From Crocinitomicaceae bacterium (GTDB lineage: Bacteria > Bacteroidota > Bacteroidia > Flavobacteriales_D > Crocinitomicaceae): DNA of 64,000 nucleotides. The notes under the pieces are model-generated. The model saw only the letters and a list, made by a program, of their open reading frames with translations. It searched no databases and was not told where the DNA came from. Location of the stretch: contig JAIOZF010000002.1 of the NCBI GenBank assembly GCA_021740745.1, positions 19,354-83,353 of the forward strand, given 5' to 3'. Below, piece after piece: positions 1 to 8,575 of this stretch (position 1 is its first letter; each line of letters starts with the position of its first letter). A program made the position numbers and the translations under genes.

Positions 1-147
1 TTTATTCAAAGAATATGCGTTTCTTTCCATTTCTGGTAATACTCGATGCAACATAAAAACAACTCCTTTTCCAGCAAAAAACGGAGCAGAAAAGACACCT
101 TTTGTTTTGACAAAAAAACCAAGAAATTTTCGTTCGAGCCAGTTCAT
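1..147 (-). CDS. Polysaccharide deacetylase family protein (N-terminal fragment, runs off window)
   Basis: Reading the minus strand from the ATG at 147 gives an open frame to the window edge (49 codons) beginning MNWLERKFLGFF. After a short basic/aromatic stretch comes GKGVVFMLHRVLPE. The 'hydrophobic strand, then H-R-V' pattern is the usual first beta strand of NodB-type polysaccharide deacetylases, which hydrolyse acetyl or other acyl groups from sugars. The metal-binding motifs lie beyond the window, so the assignment rests on this short N-terminus only. The start sits 3 bp after the stop of the upstream GNAT gene, making it the last visible gene of the 9430-to-1 polysaccharide operon. A deacetylase fits there as a glycan-modifying enzyme. 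Confidence 0.55.
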   Translation of the reverse strand, partial: MNWLERKFLGFFVKTKGVFSAPFFAGKGVVFMLHRVLPEMERNAYSLNK

Positions 148-150
148 ATA

Positions 151-1089
151 TTAAAAGGTATCATTATCAGCCCCAGTAAACTTTAATTTTTCCAATGGGA
201 TAGTATTTGTGAAATTAATTCCTCCAACGGGATAGTTAACTTCCATTGGAACGCCATATTTTTTAAATAGGCGTTCACCCCAAGTATTTGAACTTGCATG
301 GAATCTCAAATGGGGTAATCCCATTTTGAATGCAAGTTTCTTTAAGGCCTGAATCGTCTTTTTAAAGTCAGCTTTATTACAATTTTCAATGTCTCCAATA
401 AATAAAAAGGTATCGTCAAATTTCACCCATACGTTGACTCCATTTAATTGAATCAAATAATTTTCGCTGTATGTTTTATAATCAAAAAATGTAGATGAAT
501 GATTCACTACCGCATTTTCCTGCAATAAACAAGAACTTTTAAAGGATTTTCCTTTTGCTAGTTTTTTCAATTGAAATCTACACCACCTATTATGAATTGA
601 TTGCGGTAAGCGAAAAGTGTTTTTTAATCTTATCCAAGGAATGCATTTCACTCGAATTAAATAAGGAGTTATATCATCAAAATGTGTCCAACCTAATCTT
701 TTAATAAAACCTGGAAATGAATTTTCATTTGGAAAACCAAAAACTAAGTGGAACCCATTTTCTTGACAATAGTTATAGGTTTTCAAGGCCAACTGTGTGA
801 ATAATCCTTTTCCAGTGTGCTCACTATGCGTCATTGTGTCTCCAGATTGAGCGGCTAAAAATAATTTTCCTTGGTATTCAATTTGACAAGTATAAACACC
901 GTAAAATGCTGCTGGCGTATTGTTCTGATCGTATGCAATAAAACCAACATATTTATCACCGAATTCTTTTGTATTCTGTTTCTGTTTGAACTCTAAAATA
1001 TTCAGTTCTTTGTTAAATGCATCCTTGTAAATTAATAAAAGGTCAGTAACATTTCTTTCTGAAACTCTTTCAAACCTATATTCATTCAT
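151..1089 (-). CDS. GNAT-fold N-acetyltransferase
   Basis: 312 aa. Residues 45-135 have the GNAT layout: strands with GFIAYDQNNTP and AFYGVYTCQIEY, then the acetyl-CoA loop HTGKGLFTQLALK (about 91-103), followed by GFHLVFGFPNENSFPGF, the strand and helix that close the fold. The remaining C-terminal half is a less clear second domain with a late strand HLRFHASSNTW. This is the long GNAT type often found in polysaccharide clusters, where it could acylate an amino sugar; the substrate cannot be read from sequence. It overlaps the preceding glycosyltransferase gene by 8 bp and is followed 3 bp later by the deacetylase fragment, so it is translated as part of the operon. Confidence 0.7.
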   Translation of the reverse strand: MNEYRFERVSERNVTDLLLIYKDAFNKELNILEFKQKQNTKEFGDKYVGFIAYDQNNTPAAFYGVYTCQIEYQGKLFLAAQSGDTMTHSEHTGKGLFTQLALKTYNYCQENGFHLVFGFPNENSFPGFIKRLGWTHFDDITPYLIRVKCIPWIRLKNTFRLPQSIHNRWCRFQLKKLAKGKSFKSSCLLQENAVVNHSSTFFDYKTYSENYLIQLNGVNVWVKFDDTFLFIGDIENCNKADFKKTIQALKKLAFKMGLPHLRFHASSNTWGERLFKKYGVPMEVNYPVGGINFTNTIPLEKLKFTGADNDTF

Positions 1090-1897
1090 TTCTAAAAAGT
1101 TTCTTTTTAATAAAGCGGTAAGGAGTCAAAAGGAATTTCCCAATCTTAAAGTCAGGAGTTTCCTTTAACATTTTATATTCGTAATATTTTTTTTCATATG
1201 CTCTAATTAAAGAATTACAATGTTTTTGATAAACGTAATCCTTAATTAAATTTAAGTTTTTATTCGCAACTTCAAAAGTACGAGAAGAGCCAACCACGCG
1301 TATGCGAAAATGTACGTGCTCAATTTTTGAAAATTTCCATGGTGATTGTCCAACGCGCAGCCAAAATTCCCAATCTTCTAAGCCTAATTTACTTAAATAT
1401 TCATCGTAATAACCGACAGAAGTAAATACCTCTTTTCGAATTAAACAGCATACCGCAATTTGATTCCAAAGTAGTTGTCGTTCAATCGAAAAAACTTGTT
1501 GTATTTTTTGTTCAGTTGACTCGCCAAAAAAGTGTAAATTTCCGTAAACGACGCCAATATCCTTATCCGAAGTTGCACGGTGTACACATTCAGAAATAGC
1601 TGTTGTACCAACCAAATCATCAGCATCGAGTGGAACGATAAATTCTGCTGAGCTGAGCTGAATAGCCTTGTTTCGCGCAACACTCGGCCCAGCATTTTCT
1701 TGATTAAGCAAGTGTATTTTCTCGTTGCCTTCAAATTGCTTCAGTTGATCAAGTGAAAATTGATCGGTACTTCCATCGTTAATCAACCAAATATCAAAAT
1801 GGGGATAGGATTGATTAAAGATAGAATCAATTGTTTCGTTTATGGTTGTGCCTGCATTAAAATACGGGATAATGAATGAAACTAAGGGTGAATTCAT
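1082..1897 (-). CDS. Family 2 glycosyltransferase
   Basis: 271 aa with a classical GT-A fold N-terminus. PLVSFIIPYFNAG is the first strand, DGSTD (41-45) binds the nucleotide, NAGPSVARN follows, and the metal-binding DxD motif is in VPLDADD (about 91-94). A typical acceptor-side segment LGLEDWEFWLR (ED motif) follows, and the C-terminus is basic and amphipathic, as in peripheral membrane sugar transferases. It would add one sugar from a nucleotide donor to a lipid-linked glycan on the cytoplasmic face. It lies 6 bp downstream of the unknown glycosyltransferase-like gene and overlaps the GNAT gene. Donor and acceptor are unknown. Confidence 0.9.
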   Translation of the reverse strand: MNSPLVSFIIPYFNAGTTINETIDSIFNQSYPHFDIWLINDGSTDQFSLDQLKQFEGNEKIHLLNQENAGPSVARNKAIQLSSAEFIVPLDADDLVGTTAISECVHRATSDKDIGVVYGNLHFFGESTEQKIQQVFSIERQLLWNQIAVCCLIRKEVFTSVGYYDEYLSKLGLEDWEFWLRVGQSPWKFSKIEHVHFRIRVVGSSRTFEVANKNLNLIKDYVYQKHCNSLIRAYEKKYYEYKMLKETPDFKIGKFLLTPYRFIKKKLFRNE

Positions 1898-1903
1898 AAT
1901 TCC

Positions 1904-2887
1904 TTATTTATGAATGAATAAAGCGTTTGATTCTAAATCTAAGTCTTTGAAACCACTGTTGAAAGGGTAACCCGTAACTAAATTATAATGGGATGCGAGC
2001 AAGTCATTATTGGTATCAACTAATTTTTGACCCCAGTTTTTAGAAGTTAATATAGGATAAAAATGCTCATGTACAACTATGTTTAATAAGGTCATATCTT
2101 TGTGAAAATTACTGGAAACCATTAAAATTAGTCGTGCAATTTCGCTTGTTAAGAACAGCATTATTGTATAGCTGCCGCCGCTTACTCCAGCATTATAGAC
2201 CCATTGATACTCAAAGGTTTTTGCTAATTTATAATTACTTTCTTCTAAAAACTTCGCACATTCATCTTTCAACCAACCTGAATCTTTGATGCGATTGGCA
2301 TTGTCGCGCCCAACATAAAGGGCTGTTTCGTTGATAATGAAAGGAAATGGATTTCGGGTAATGTAAACATCATTACTGTCTGTGAAAAATATCTTTTCTA
2401 TCAGTGGTAATTGTTGTAAAAATAGATGATACAAAATCCACCGTTCTTCAAAAATTGAATAATTTCCCATTTCACAATAACGAAATTGAATTTGGGTAGT
2501 TTGGTACTGATCAATAAAGGTTTGTTCTAGTCCATCATGTAAAATAATACCATGACACCCTAAATTTAAGAGTGAATCATACCAAGGCTGAATGTACTTG
2601 AAATCGGCAGTATTACGCGATTTACCAGTTTGTGGATCAGGTTTTAAGGTGAAATAACAGGTGACAATTACTTCTTTGAGCGTTAAATCATTCTCTGTTT
2701 TTTCTACAGTTCTTTTTTTATGGGAATTGAAGTGCACGTGCTGCTCTGAAGTTGTTGCATTTGCCATTTTTGAAAGCAACTTTTTCTTTTGTTTTCTTCG
2801 CTCGAATTTATTGTACATAAAAATTCTAAAGTCTATTATTGAGGACTTTAAAATACGATCTAGTTTATGTTTAATTCGATTAACCAC
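1904..2887 (-). CDS. Putative glycosyltransferase, family not recognised
   Basis: 327 aa. I do not recognise a named family. After a basic N-terminus (about 1-60), strand EVIVTCYFTLKPDP leads into a GT-A-like core. IEKIFFTDSNDVYITRNPF (about 163-181) has a D-x-x-D arrangement after a hydrophobic strand, the position where glycosyltransferases bind metal and nucleotide sugar. WVYNAGVSGGS is similar to the 'N-x-G' acceptor loop of galactosyl- and mannosyltransferase-like enzymes that use a DxD and take a linear acceptor. No signal peptide or transmembrane helix is visible, so it is probably cytoplasmic. It sits between the 2OG-dioxygenase-like gene and the GT2 gene with 6-bp gaps each side, which supports a role in the same glycan pathway. 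Confidence 0.5.
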   Translation of the reverse strand: MVNRIKHKLDRILKSSIIDFRIFMYNKFERRKQKKKLLSKMANATTSEQHVHFNSHKKRTVEKTENDLTLKEVIVTCYFTLKPDPQTGKSRNTADFKYIQPWYDSLLNLGCHGIILHDGLEQTFIDQYQTTQIQFRYCEMGNYSIFEERWILYHLFLQQLPLIEKIFFTDSNDVYITRNPFPFIINETALYVGRDNANRIKDSGWLKDECAKFLEESNYKLAKTFEYQWVYNAGVSGGSYTIMLFLTSEIARLILMVSSNFHKDMTLLNIVVHEHFYPILTSKNWGQKLVDTNNDLLASHYNLVTGYPFNSGFKDLDLESNALFIHK

Positions 2888-2893
2888 CTACCT

Positions 2894-3712
2894 TTAAATT
2901 TTCCAAAATCTCACTTCTAGAGACATTCTTGTTGCATTTTCATTAAAATTATAGCCTCCTCCATGCACTAGGTACGGAGAGAAAAGCATTACTTGATTTT
3001 CTTCCGGGTTGGGTCTAAGTAATTTAGGCATTTCATTTTTTATGGAAATTACGCACGGAACAGTATAACTTGTTCCATTTAATATTGCTCCATCAACAGT
3101 TCGCTCAATTTCTGATTCTTTTAATAAATGACTGCCAGGAACTAATCCCAAAGAACTGTGACTATTGCTGCCACAAATAGGTGCATAAATATTGACGGCG
3201 TCTCTTAATCTATCGAGCCATACATCGCGGTGCGGAGGATTGTTGTCTTGAAAGTTTTGAGGTCGAACAATCCGAAGAAAGAAATTATTCATATCAACGT
3301 GTTTCGCTTTGGTTGTAACATCAATGCCAATAATAGCTGAAATGCGTTTGTTTATCCGTTCAATTTCAATCGGAAATTGACTTACATTCCAACCTGATTG
3401 AATTAATTTTGCAACTGTTAAATGGATTGTATTGTCGACATACAAATGATAGTTTTCGAGTGTGAAATTTTTGTCAATTTCACCACCAGCCTCAATGATT
3501 TTTTCACTAACTAACTTTGTTAAACCTTCTTTGATTAAACTGAAATCTTCATCACTAACAAATTTCTCAATGCTAAATCCTTCATTGTTCCAAGCTGTTT
3601 TTTCAATTAAATTTTCATCTTGCAGCAATAAAACCTCATCGTTACCAACAAGTGTATCACCAATTAATTCCAATTCAATTTCTTTATCGCCCAATTTATA
3701 GTTTACTATCAT
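2894..3712 (-). CDS. Phytanoyl-CoA dioxygenase-like 2-oxoglutarate/Fe(II) oxygenase
   Basis: 272 aa. The C-terminal half carries the facial-triad pattern of non-haem Fe(II)/2OG oxygenases: H161-x-D163 in PPHRDVW, distal H250 in LVHGGGY, and R262 in NATRMSLEVRFW as likely 2OG ligand. GLVPGSH (about 189-195) matches the phytanoyl-CoA-dioxygenase-type fold. The N-terminal 100 residues are acidic and unrecognised. Such enzymes hydroxylate or otherwise oxidise small molecules. Inside a polysaccharide export operon, a sugar or lipid-linked glycan is the natural guess, but that is inference. The gene overlaps the GT4-type gene upstream by 4 bp (ATGA), so it is translationally coupled. Confidence 0.65.
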   Translation of the reverse strand: MIVNYKLGDKEIELELIGDTLVGNDEVLLLQDENLIEKTAWNNEGFSIEKFVSDEDFSLIKEGLTKLVSEKIIEAGGEIDKNFTLENYHLYVDNTIHLTVAKLIQSGWNVSQFPIEIERINKRISAIIGIDVTTKAKHVDMNNFFLRIVRPQNFQDNNPPHRDVWLDRLRDAVNIYAPICGSNSHSSLGLVPGSHLLKESEIERTVDGAILNGTSYTVPCVISIKNEMPKLLRPNPEENQVMLFSPYLVHGGGYNFNENATRMSLEVRFWKI

Positions 3713-4869
3713 TTCCCCGAATTTAATCTGTTAGCAAGTTGAAGGTATAGCTGTTCCATTACATGAATGTTTTTGGAAATGTTATAATTTTCATTTGTAT
3801 AGTTGAATTGTTCGTCAGCGAGCATTTTTGCTTCGGTTGGATTCGATAAAAGTGAAATACTTTTTTTTACTAATTCACTGACCGAATTAAACATTGGGAA
3901 AAATGAATAAAATTTTCCGGTGTTATTCCCGAAATTCCAAAACAATTGGGGAAGTTTGGCGGTACTAACATCAAAACCGACCCAGCCACCAGGAAGACCA
4001 TGATAACCGTGTAACCAAACTAAGTCCAGTTCCTCTTCAATAGCGGTTTTTAAAATATTTTCTTGATGTCCGCGAAAATGAATTGCTTGTTCCAGCTTTA
4101 ATTGCTGAACATAGCGATAAACACCTTCTTTGATAGGATCTCCACTTCCGAAAATATGAAATTCGGCATCTGGGATTTGTTCTTTTAGTGCGTGAAATGA
4201 ATAAATGAACGGATCCAATGGTTTAGCCGGTGTCAACCTCGTAAAAATACCAATCTTAGGTTTGACGGAAGATTGATAAGATGTTTTGACAAATTCATTT
4301 TCAAATCTTAAATTGAGGTTGTAGTAGGTATGTTTGAAGTTCGAAAATTCAGACAATTCAAAACTAATTTGATCTTCGTGAAAGCCAGAAACGAATTGAA
4401 ATTCTTCATTTTTAGGGAAGGCCTCATACGTATTCTTTACTTGGTATTTTGAGTTTTGAATGTGAATTAGAAGTTTGTGTTTGTTTTCAGAGCTTATGTA
4501 CTTGTAAATCTCCTTGAAATTGTATTCGCCCATGATAGAAATACAATCAAAATTATCGAAAAAACGCTTTATTTTAGTACGTTCATCCTCGTATGGGATA
4601 TTGGCTATTCGTTTGTTTATTTTTTGACGTAAAGTGGGCTCTGTTAGTTGGTTCACATCTTGTAAGAAGTGAATTTTAGTGCCCAATTCCTTGTGTTTTT
4701 CAAAATAATAATCAATAAAACGGTCACTATTATTTAAGGGTAAAACACACAGTATCTCAACCTCAAATTTGCTTTTATCCAATGCACGATCAAGTTCAAA
4801 GGTGAAACGCTGTGTTCCAGCTTGGTAAAATTCAGAAACGACAAAAAGAATTTTAACTTTATTTTTCAT
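3709..4869 (-). CDS. GT4/GT-B glycosyltransferase
   Basis: The start is placed at the ATG at 4869 (386 aa, MKNKVKILFVVSEFY). An upstream in-frame ATG at 4917 would add 16 residues and overlap the aminotransferase by 59 bp, while 4869 overlaps it by 11. The N-terminal Rossmann domain begins KILFVVSEFYQAGTQRF, typical of GT4 enzymes (glycine loop after the first strand). The C-terminal donor domain shows KIGIFTRLTPAKPLD, DAEFHIFGSGD and IHFRGHQENI, the usual order of GT-B enzymes. The expected E-x7-E region is replaced by LHGYHGLPGGWVGFD, so the exact family is uncertain. It would transfer a sugar during assembly of the exported polysaccharide. Confidence 0.75.
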   Translation of the reverse strand: MKNKVKILFVVSEFYQAGTQRFTFELDRALDKSKFEVEILCVLPLNNSDRFIDYYFEKHKELGTKIHFLQDVNQLTEPTLRQKINKRIANIPYEDERTKIKRFFDNFDCISIMGEYNFKEIYKYISSENKHKLLIHIQNSKYQVKNTYEAFPKNEEFQFVSGFHEDQISFELSEFSNFKHTYYNLNLRFENEFVKTSYQSSVKPKIGIFTRLTPAKPLDPFIYSFHALKEQIPDAEFHIFGSGDPIKEGVYRYVQQLKLEQAIHFRGHQENILKTAIEEELDLVWLHGYHGLPGGWVGFDVSTAKLPQLFWNFGNNTGKFYSFFPMFNSVSELVKKSISLLSNPTEAKMLADEQFNYTNENYNISKNIHVMEQLYLQLANRLNSGK

Positions 4870-5992
4870 CGAAATACTGGCTGATAGCGTTACAAATAAA
4901 TTCAATTTCCTCATCACTTAACTCATAGAAAAAAGGTAAACGAATGAGTGTGTCTGAAAAGCGGTCACAGTTTTCAAGAATACGTCCGTCATGTTTTGAC
5001 GAATAGAACGGACTTTTATGAAGGCTCAAGTAATGAAAGACAGCCAAAATCCCATTGCTTTTAAGAAAGTCTAAAAGTGCAGTTCTTTCCTCCAAATCAT
5101 CCATGATTAAAGCGAAAAGATGGCCGTTATTTGTTTTTTCTTCACTACACTGAAGAATTTCGAAGTAGTTTTTGTCCGCAAGTGGTTTTAGTTTCTCGTA
5201 AAATTTGTTCCATTGAGAAATGCGTTTCGCTTGAATACTTCCAATGTTTTCTAGTTGCGCAAATAAAAATGCAGCGATAATATCGGATGGTAAAAAAGAT
5301 GAACCGATGTCCATCCAACCATATTTATCAACTTCTCCGCGGTAAAATTGGCTTCTATTTGTTCCTTTTTCACGGATAATTTCTGCCCGTTGGGCGAATT
5401 GCTCATCATTGATCACCAACATACCACCTTCACCAGAAATAATATTTTTTGTTTCATGAAAGGAAAAAGCGGCTAAATGACCAATTCCACCAAGTGGCTT
5501 TCCTTTATAGAAAGAGTCAATTGCCTGTGCTGCGTCCTCAATCACAAAGAGCGAATAATTGTGTGCTAAAGCCATAAGTTCATCCATATCGCAAGCAACA
5601 CCACCGTAATGAACAGGCACAATTGCTTTTGTTTTGGAAGTGATTAACGCTTCAATTTTTGAAACATCGATATTCGGATGGTCCGGTAATGAGTCCGCAA
5701 AAACAATTTTAGCACCTCTTAAAACGAAGGCATTTGCGGTAGAAACAAAGGTATATGAAGGCATGATCACTTCATCTCCTGGCTGAATATCAATAAGTAT
5801 CGCAGCCATTTCCAGCGCGTCTGTGCATGATGTGGTTAGTAAGCACTTATGAAAACCATAGTTCTCTTCAAAAAATTGATGACATTTTTTCGTAAAAAGT
5901 CCATCACCAGAAATTTTCATCGATTGAACTGCTTCTTCAATGTACTTGGTCTCCTTACCAGTTAAAAATGGTTTGTTAAATGGAATTTTCAT
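4859..5992 (-). CDS. wecE: dTDP-4-amino-4,6-dideoxygalactose transaminase (WecE/RffA type)
   Basis: 377 aa, the usual length. It starts MKIPFNKPFLTGKE, the characteristic opening of this DegT/DnrJ/EryC1 aminotransferase subgroup. The PLP pocket is visible: D153 in VIEDAAQ, and the Schiff-base lysine K182 in FSFHETKNI followed by GEGG. The family converts a dTDP-4-keto-6-deoxyhexose to the 4-amino sugar (dTDP-Fuc4N) using glutamate. The next gene in the operon encodes an acyltransferase of the PglD/NeuD class, which would fit N-acylation of that amino group. The gene overlaps both neighbours by a few bases. Confidence 0.9.
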   Translation of the reverse strand: MKIPFNKPFLTGKETKYIEEAVQSMKISGDGLFTKKCHQFFEENYGFHKCLLTTSCTDALEMAAILIDIQPGDEVIMPSYTFVSTANAFVLRGAKIVFADSLPDHPNIDVSKIEALITSKTKAIVPVHYGGVACDMDELMALAHNYSLFVIEDAAQAIDSFYKGKPLGGIGHLAAFSFHETKNIISGEGGMLVINDEQFAQRAEIIREKGTNRSQFYRGEVDKYGWMDIGSSFLPSDIIAAFLFAQLENIGSIQAKRISQWNKFYEKLKPLADKNYFEILQCSEEKTNNGHLFALIMDDLEERTALLDFLKSNGILAVFHYLSLHKSPFYSSKHDGRILENCDRFSDTLIRLPFFYELSDEEIEFICNAISQYFDEK

Positions 5993-6624
5993 GATTTTAT
6001 TTTTTTAGCTGGTACACCAGCGTATAAACCACTTTCAGTAAGGTGCTTTATGATGACCGTACCTGCTCCAGTCTTTACATTTTCACAGATGTGAATGTTA
6101 TCCGATACAACAGTTCCAATTCCTAAAACAACATGCTGATTGATTTGGCAAAACCCTGCAATTTGAACTCCTGGGGATAAGATTGTATTAGAAGAAATAT
6201 GTGAGTCATGGGCAATGATAGTACCATTATAAATTAGACAATTATCTCCAATGTGAGTGTGCATATCAATGTTACATCCAGGGTAAATGATTGTACCTTT
6301 TCCAATTCTTGCCGATTTATCGATAAAACAGCTCGAGTGAATTATCGTAGCGAAAGGTATGGTTTTTTCAAATTGAAGAAACAATTCTTGTCTGAAATTT
6401 ATATGGTTATAACCAATTCCAATAATTAGTTCATCAAACATTCCTTGATGAAAGCAATTATTGATTGAATCAATTTTACCTAAAATCTGCAAATTTCCTG
6501 AAAATTGTTCGCTTGATTTAAAGTCGTCAAAACATCCGATAATCTTATATTGGTTATCACTAATCGCATGATGTGCAATTTGTTGAGCCAAATCTCCTGA
6601 GCCAATAATTGCAAGACGTATCAT
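5989..6624 (-). CDS. PglD/NeuD-family sugar acyltransferase (left-handed beta helix)
   Basis: 211 aa. The N-terminal part begins IRLAIIGSGDLAQQIAHHA, the Rossmann-like UDP/sugar-binding segment of PglD-type enzymes. From about residue 85 to 205 hexapeptide repeats ([LIV]-G-x4) form a left-handed beta helix: SARIGKGTIIYPGCNI, THIGDNCLIYNG, HHVVLGIGTVVSDN-like and VKTGAGTVIIKHL. The family transfers acetyl from acetyl-CoA to an amino or hydroxyl group of nucleotide-activated sugars. Its place directly after the WecE-type aminotransferase (4-bp ATGA overlap) makes the 4-amino group the likely target; this is inference from gene order. Confidence 0.85.
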   Translation of the reverse strand: MIRLAIIGSGDLAQQIAHHAISDNQYKIIGCFDDFKSSEQFSGNLQILGKIDSINNCFHQGMFDELIIGIGYNHINFRQELFLQFEKTIPFATIIHSSCFIDKSARIGKGTIIYPGCNIDMHTHIGDNCLIYNGTIIAHDSHISSNTILSPGVQIAGFCQINQHVVLGIGTVVSDNIHICENVKTGAGTVIIKHLTESGLYAGVPAKKIKS

Positions 6625-7304
6625 GTGTTAAGAAATTTTTTTGAATCTGGACCAACATTAAAAAGTAAGTCAAGGATAGTGACATTATGCTTGAATGGAG
6701 AAAACATTTGAGGATATTCCGGATAGTTCGAATAATCCATCCATTCAACATGAATATCTTCTTTTTCGAATGCTTCAGTATTCAGATAGCTTTTTGCTGC
6801 AGGTCCAGAAATGTAGTGAGTTCCATTTAATTTTTTGATAGCTTCAATCAATCGTTCGTTTTTATCACCAATTAATTGAAGGGATTGAGAATCAATTATT
6901 TCTGTGTTTATTTCTAATAAAAAGTTTATTTTTTTTATAAATAACAGATTTATTTCAGATAAATTATCTGTTTCAATTTCAAAGAATAGGTCTCTAAATT
7001 CTTCCGAATAACGTTTAAAAAAGGGTGCTTTTGAATAATTGCCTGCAAGTGTATTCCAATGCTTTTTATTCCAATTATGCTGTGAAACAAAAGTTTCATT
7101 TATTTTTTGGTCTAAATTATTTTGTTTAACAGGGATGGTAAGCCATTCAAGTCCATTCGGTGTTTTTATAAGGTTGCGATTTCTCCAATCATTTTTGGTA
7201 TATTGAACTTCATCATAAATCACAAAAACATCCGACTTTTGAATGATGTCAAAGTAACCTTTCCATGGAATATAATTGGATTGAAGAATAGCGATTTTTT
7301 TCAT
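6621..7304 (-). CDS. WbqC family protein
   Basis: The start is set at the ATG at 7304 (227 aa), giving an ATGA overlap with the wzt stop and the family's standard opening KKIAILQSNYIPWKGYFD. A longer reading from 7316 would add four residues. Other family landmarks are VIYDEVQYTKNDWRNRN and LTIPVK, with GPAAKSYL and PEYPQMFSPF later. WbqC-like proteins occur in O-antigen and surface-glycan clusters. Their chemistry is poorly settled; a role in making or attaching an amino-acid-like or acylated sugar has been suggested. Overlaps on both sides place it firmly within the operon. Confidence 0.9.
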   Translation of the reverse strand: MKKIAILQSNYIPWKGYFDIIQKSDVFVIYDEVQYTKNDWRNRNLIKTPNGLEWLTIPVKQNNLDQKINETFVSQHNWNKKHWNTLAGNYSKAPFFKRYSEEFRDLFFEIETDNLSEINLLFIKKINFLLEINTEIIDSQSLQLIGDKNERLIEAIKKLNGTHYISGPAAKSYLNTEAFEKEDIHVEWMDYSNYPEYPQMFSPFKHNVTILDLLFNVGPDSKKFLNT

Positions 7305-8539
7305 TCTGAAATCCACTTTAATGTTGGGCGTACGGCTCCATTTATTTTTCCAAAATAAGCATAATTTCGCTCTTTGTCGGCTACTTCAAAACTGATTGCA
7401 TTCATTGTATTAAAAAGTGGTCGCATTTCAGCAGAATTGAAATAAAGGTTAATGGTGTATACCCCATCATTCAATAAATCCTTTGGAATGATACAACTAC
7501 CTTGACATAAATTAGCTTGATTTTTTTCAAACTTAAACCCAGAACCAAAAACAACTTCTTCGTGTAAATCGATTAAATCAAATGCTAGAAAAACAGATGG
7601 ATCTTCAGAAAAATTCCAAAAGGAAAAATGGATTGAAATTTCATCGGTAATGAATGGATTTGTTGGTTGAACAGAAACAGTTTTTATTTTGATTAATTCA
7701 TTTCCTGGAGCATCAGTTGGGTTTTCAAAAGAAATACTTGGATTTAATTGTTCTGCATTTACTTTCATGTAATGTTCAACAGTTTCATCTGCTGAACCCA
7801 TAAAGGTAATTCCCCCTCGTTCCATTAAAATACCTCTCTTACACAATGATTTTACAGCAACTAAATTGTGACTTACAAAAATTACTGTTCTACCTTGGTT
7901 ACTAACATCTTTCATTTTTCCAAGGCACTTTTTTTGAAATTCAGCATCGCCAACAGCGAGCACTTCGTCCACAATTAAAATTTCTGGTTCCAAGTGCGCT
8001 GCTACAGCAAAAGCCAAACGCACGTACATCCCAGATGAATACCTTTTCACGGGTGTGTCAATGTATTTTTCAACACCAGAAAACGCCACAATTTCATCAA
8101 ATTTTGAGCGGATTTCTGATTTGGTCATACCCAAAATAGCGCCATTTAAGAAAATATTTTCACGACCTGTCAATTCCGGATGAAAACCAGTCCCAACTTC
8201 AAGTAAAGAAGCTATTCTTCCGCGAATTTTGATTGTGCCCTTCGATGGTGCAGTAACTTTCGATAGAATTTTTAAAAGTGTACTTTTTCCAGCACCATTT
8301 CTACCAATAATTCCAAGAACTTCTCCTTGTTTCACATCAAAGTTGATATCCTTTAATGCCCAAACATAATTAGAATTGCCTTTTTCTTCCCGCGCATTTT
8401 CACCAGTAATTTTTTCATACGGATCTTCTTTTCCTCGGATTTTATGCATCCAACGATTTAAATCGTGCGAAATAGTACCAGTGCTCACTTGTCCTAATTG
8501 ATACTGCTTGAAAAGATTTTCTACTTTGATGACTTGCAT
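7301..8539 (-). CDS. wzt: Polysaccharide ABC exporter, ATP-binding subunit with C-terminal glycan-binding-like domain
   Basis: 412 aa. Residues 1-245 form an ABC ATPase of the O-antigen export type: an insert before the Walker A motif GRNGAGKS (79-86), the signature YSSGM (about 167-171), the Walker B ILIVDE (187-192) and the H-loop in FVSHNL. Residues about 265-412 form a beta-rich C-terminal extension (FSFWNFSEDPSVFLAFDLID and GVYTINLYF strands), which in Wzt proteins recognises the end of the polymer. It pairs with the permease encoded 36 bp upstream and moves a lipid-linked polysaccharide across the inner membrane. The extension suggests that chain length or capping is read before export. 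Confidence 0.92.
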   Translation of the reverse strand: MQVIKVENLFKQYQLGQVSTGTISHDLNRWMHKIRGKEDPYEKITGENAREEKGNSNYVWALKDINFDVKQGEVLGIIGRNGAGKSTLLKILSKVTAPSKGTIKIRGRIASLLEVGTGFHPELTGRENIFLNGAILGMTKSEIRSKFDEIVAFSGVEKYIDTPVKRYSSGMYVRLAFAVAAHLEPEILIVDEVLAVGDAEFQKKCLGKMKDVSNQGRTVIFVSHNLVAVKSLCKRGILMERGGITFMGSADETVEHYMKVNAEQLNPSISFENPTDAPGNELIKIKTVSVQPTNPFITDEISIHFSFWNFSEDPSVFLAFDLIDLHEEVVFGSGFKFEKNQANLCQGSCIIPKDLLNDGVYTINLYFNSAEMRPLFNTMNAISFEVADKERNYAYFGKINGAVRPTLKWISE

Positions 8540-8575
8540 CTATTTGTATAATATAATTTCTACCTAACTAAAACA

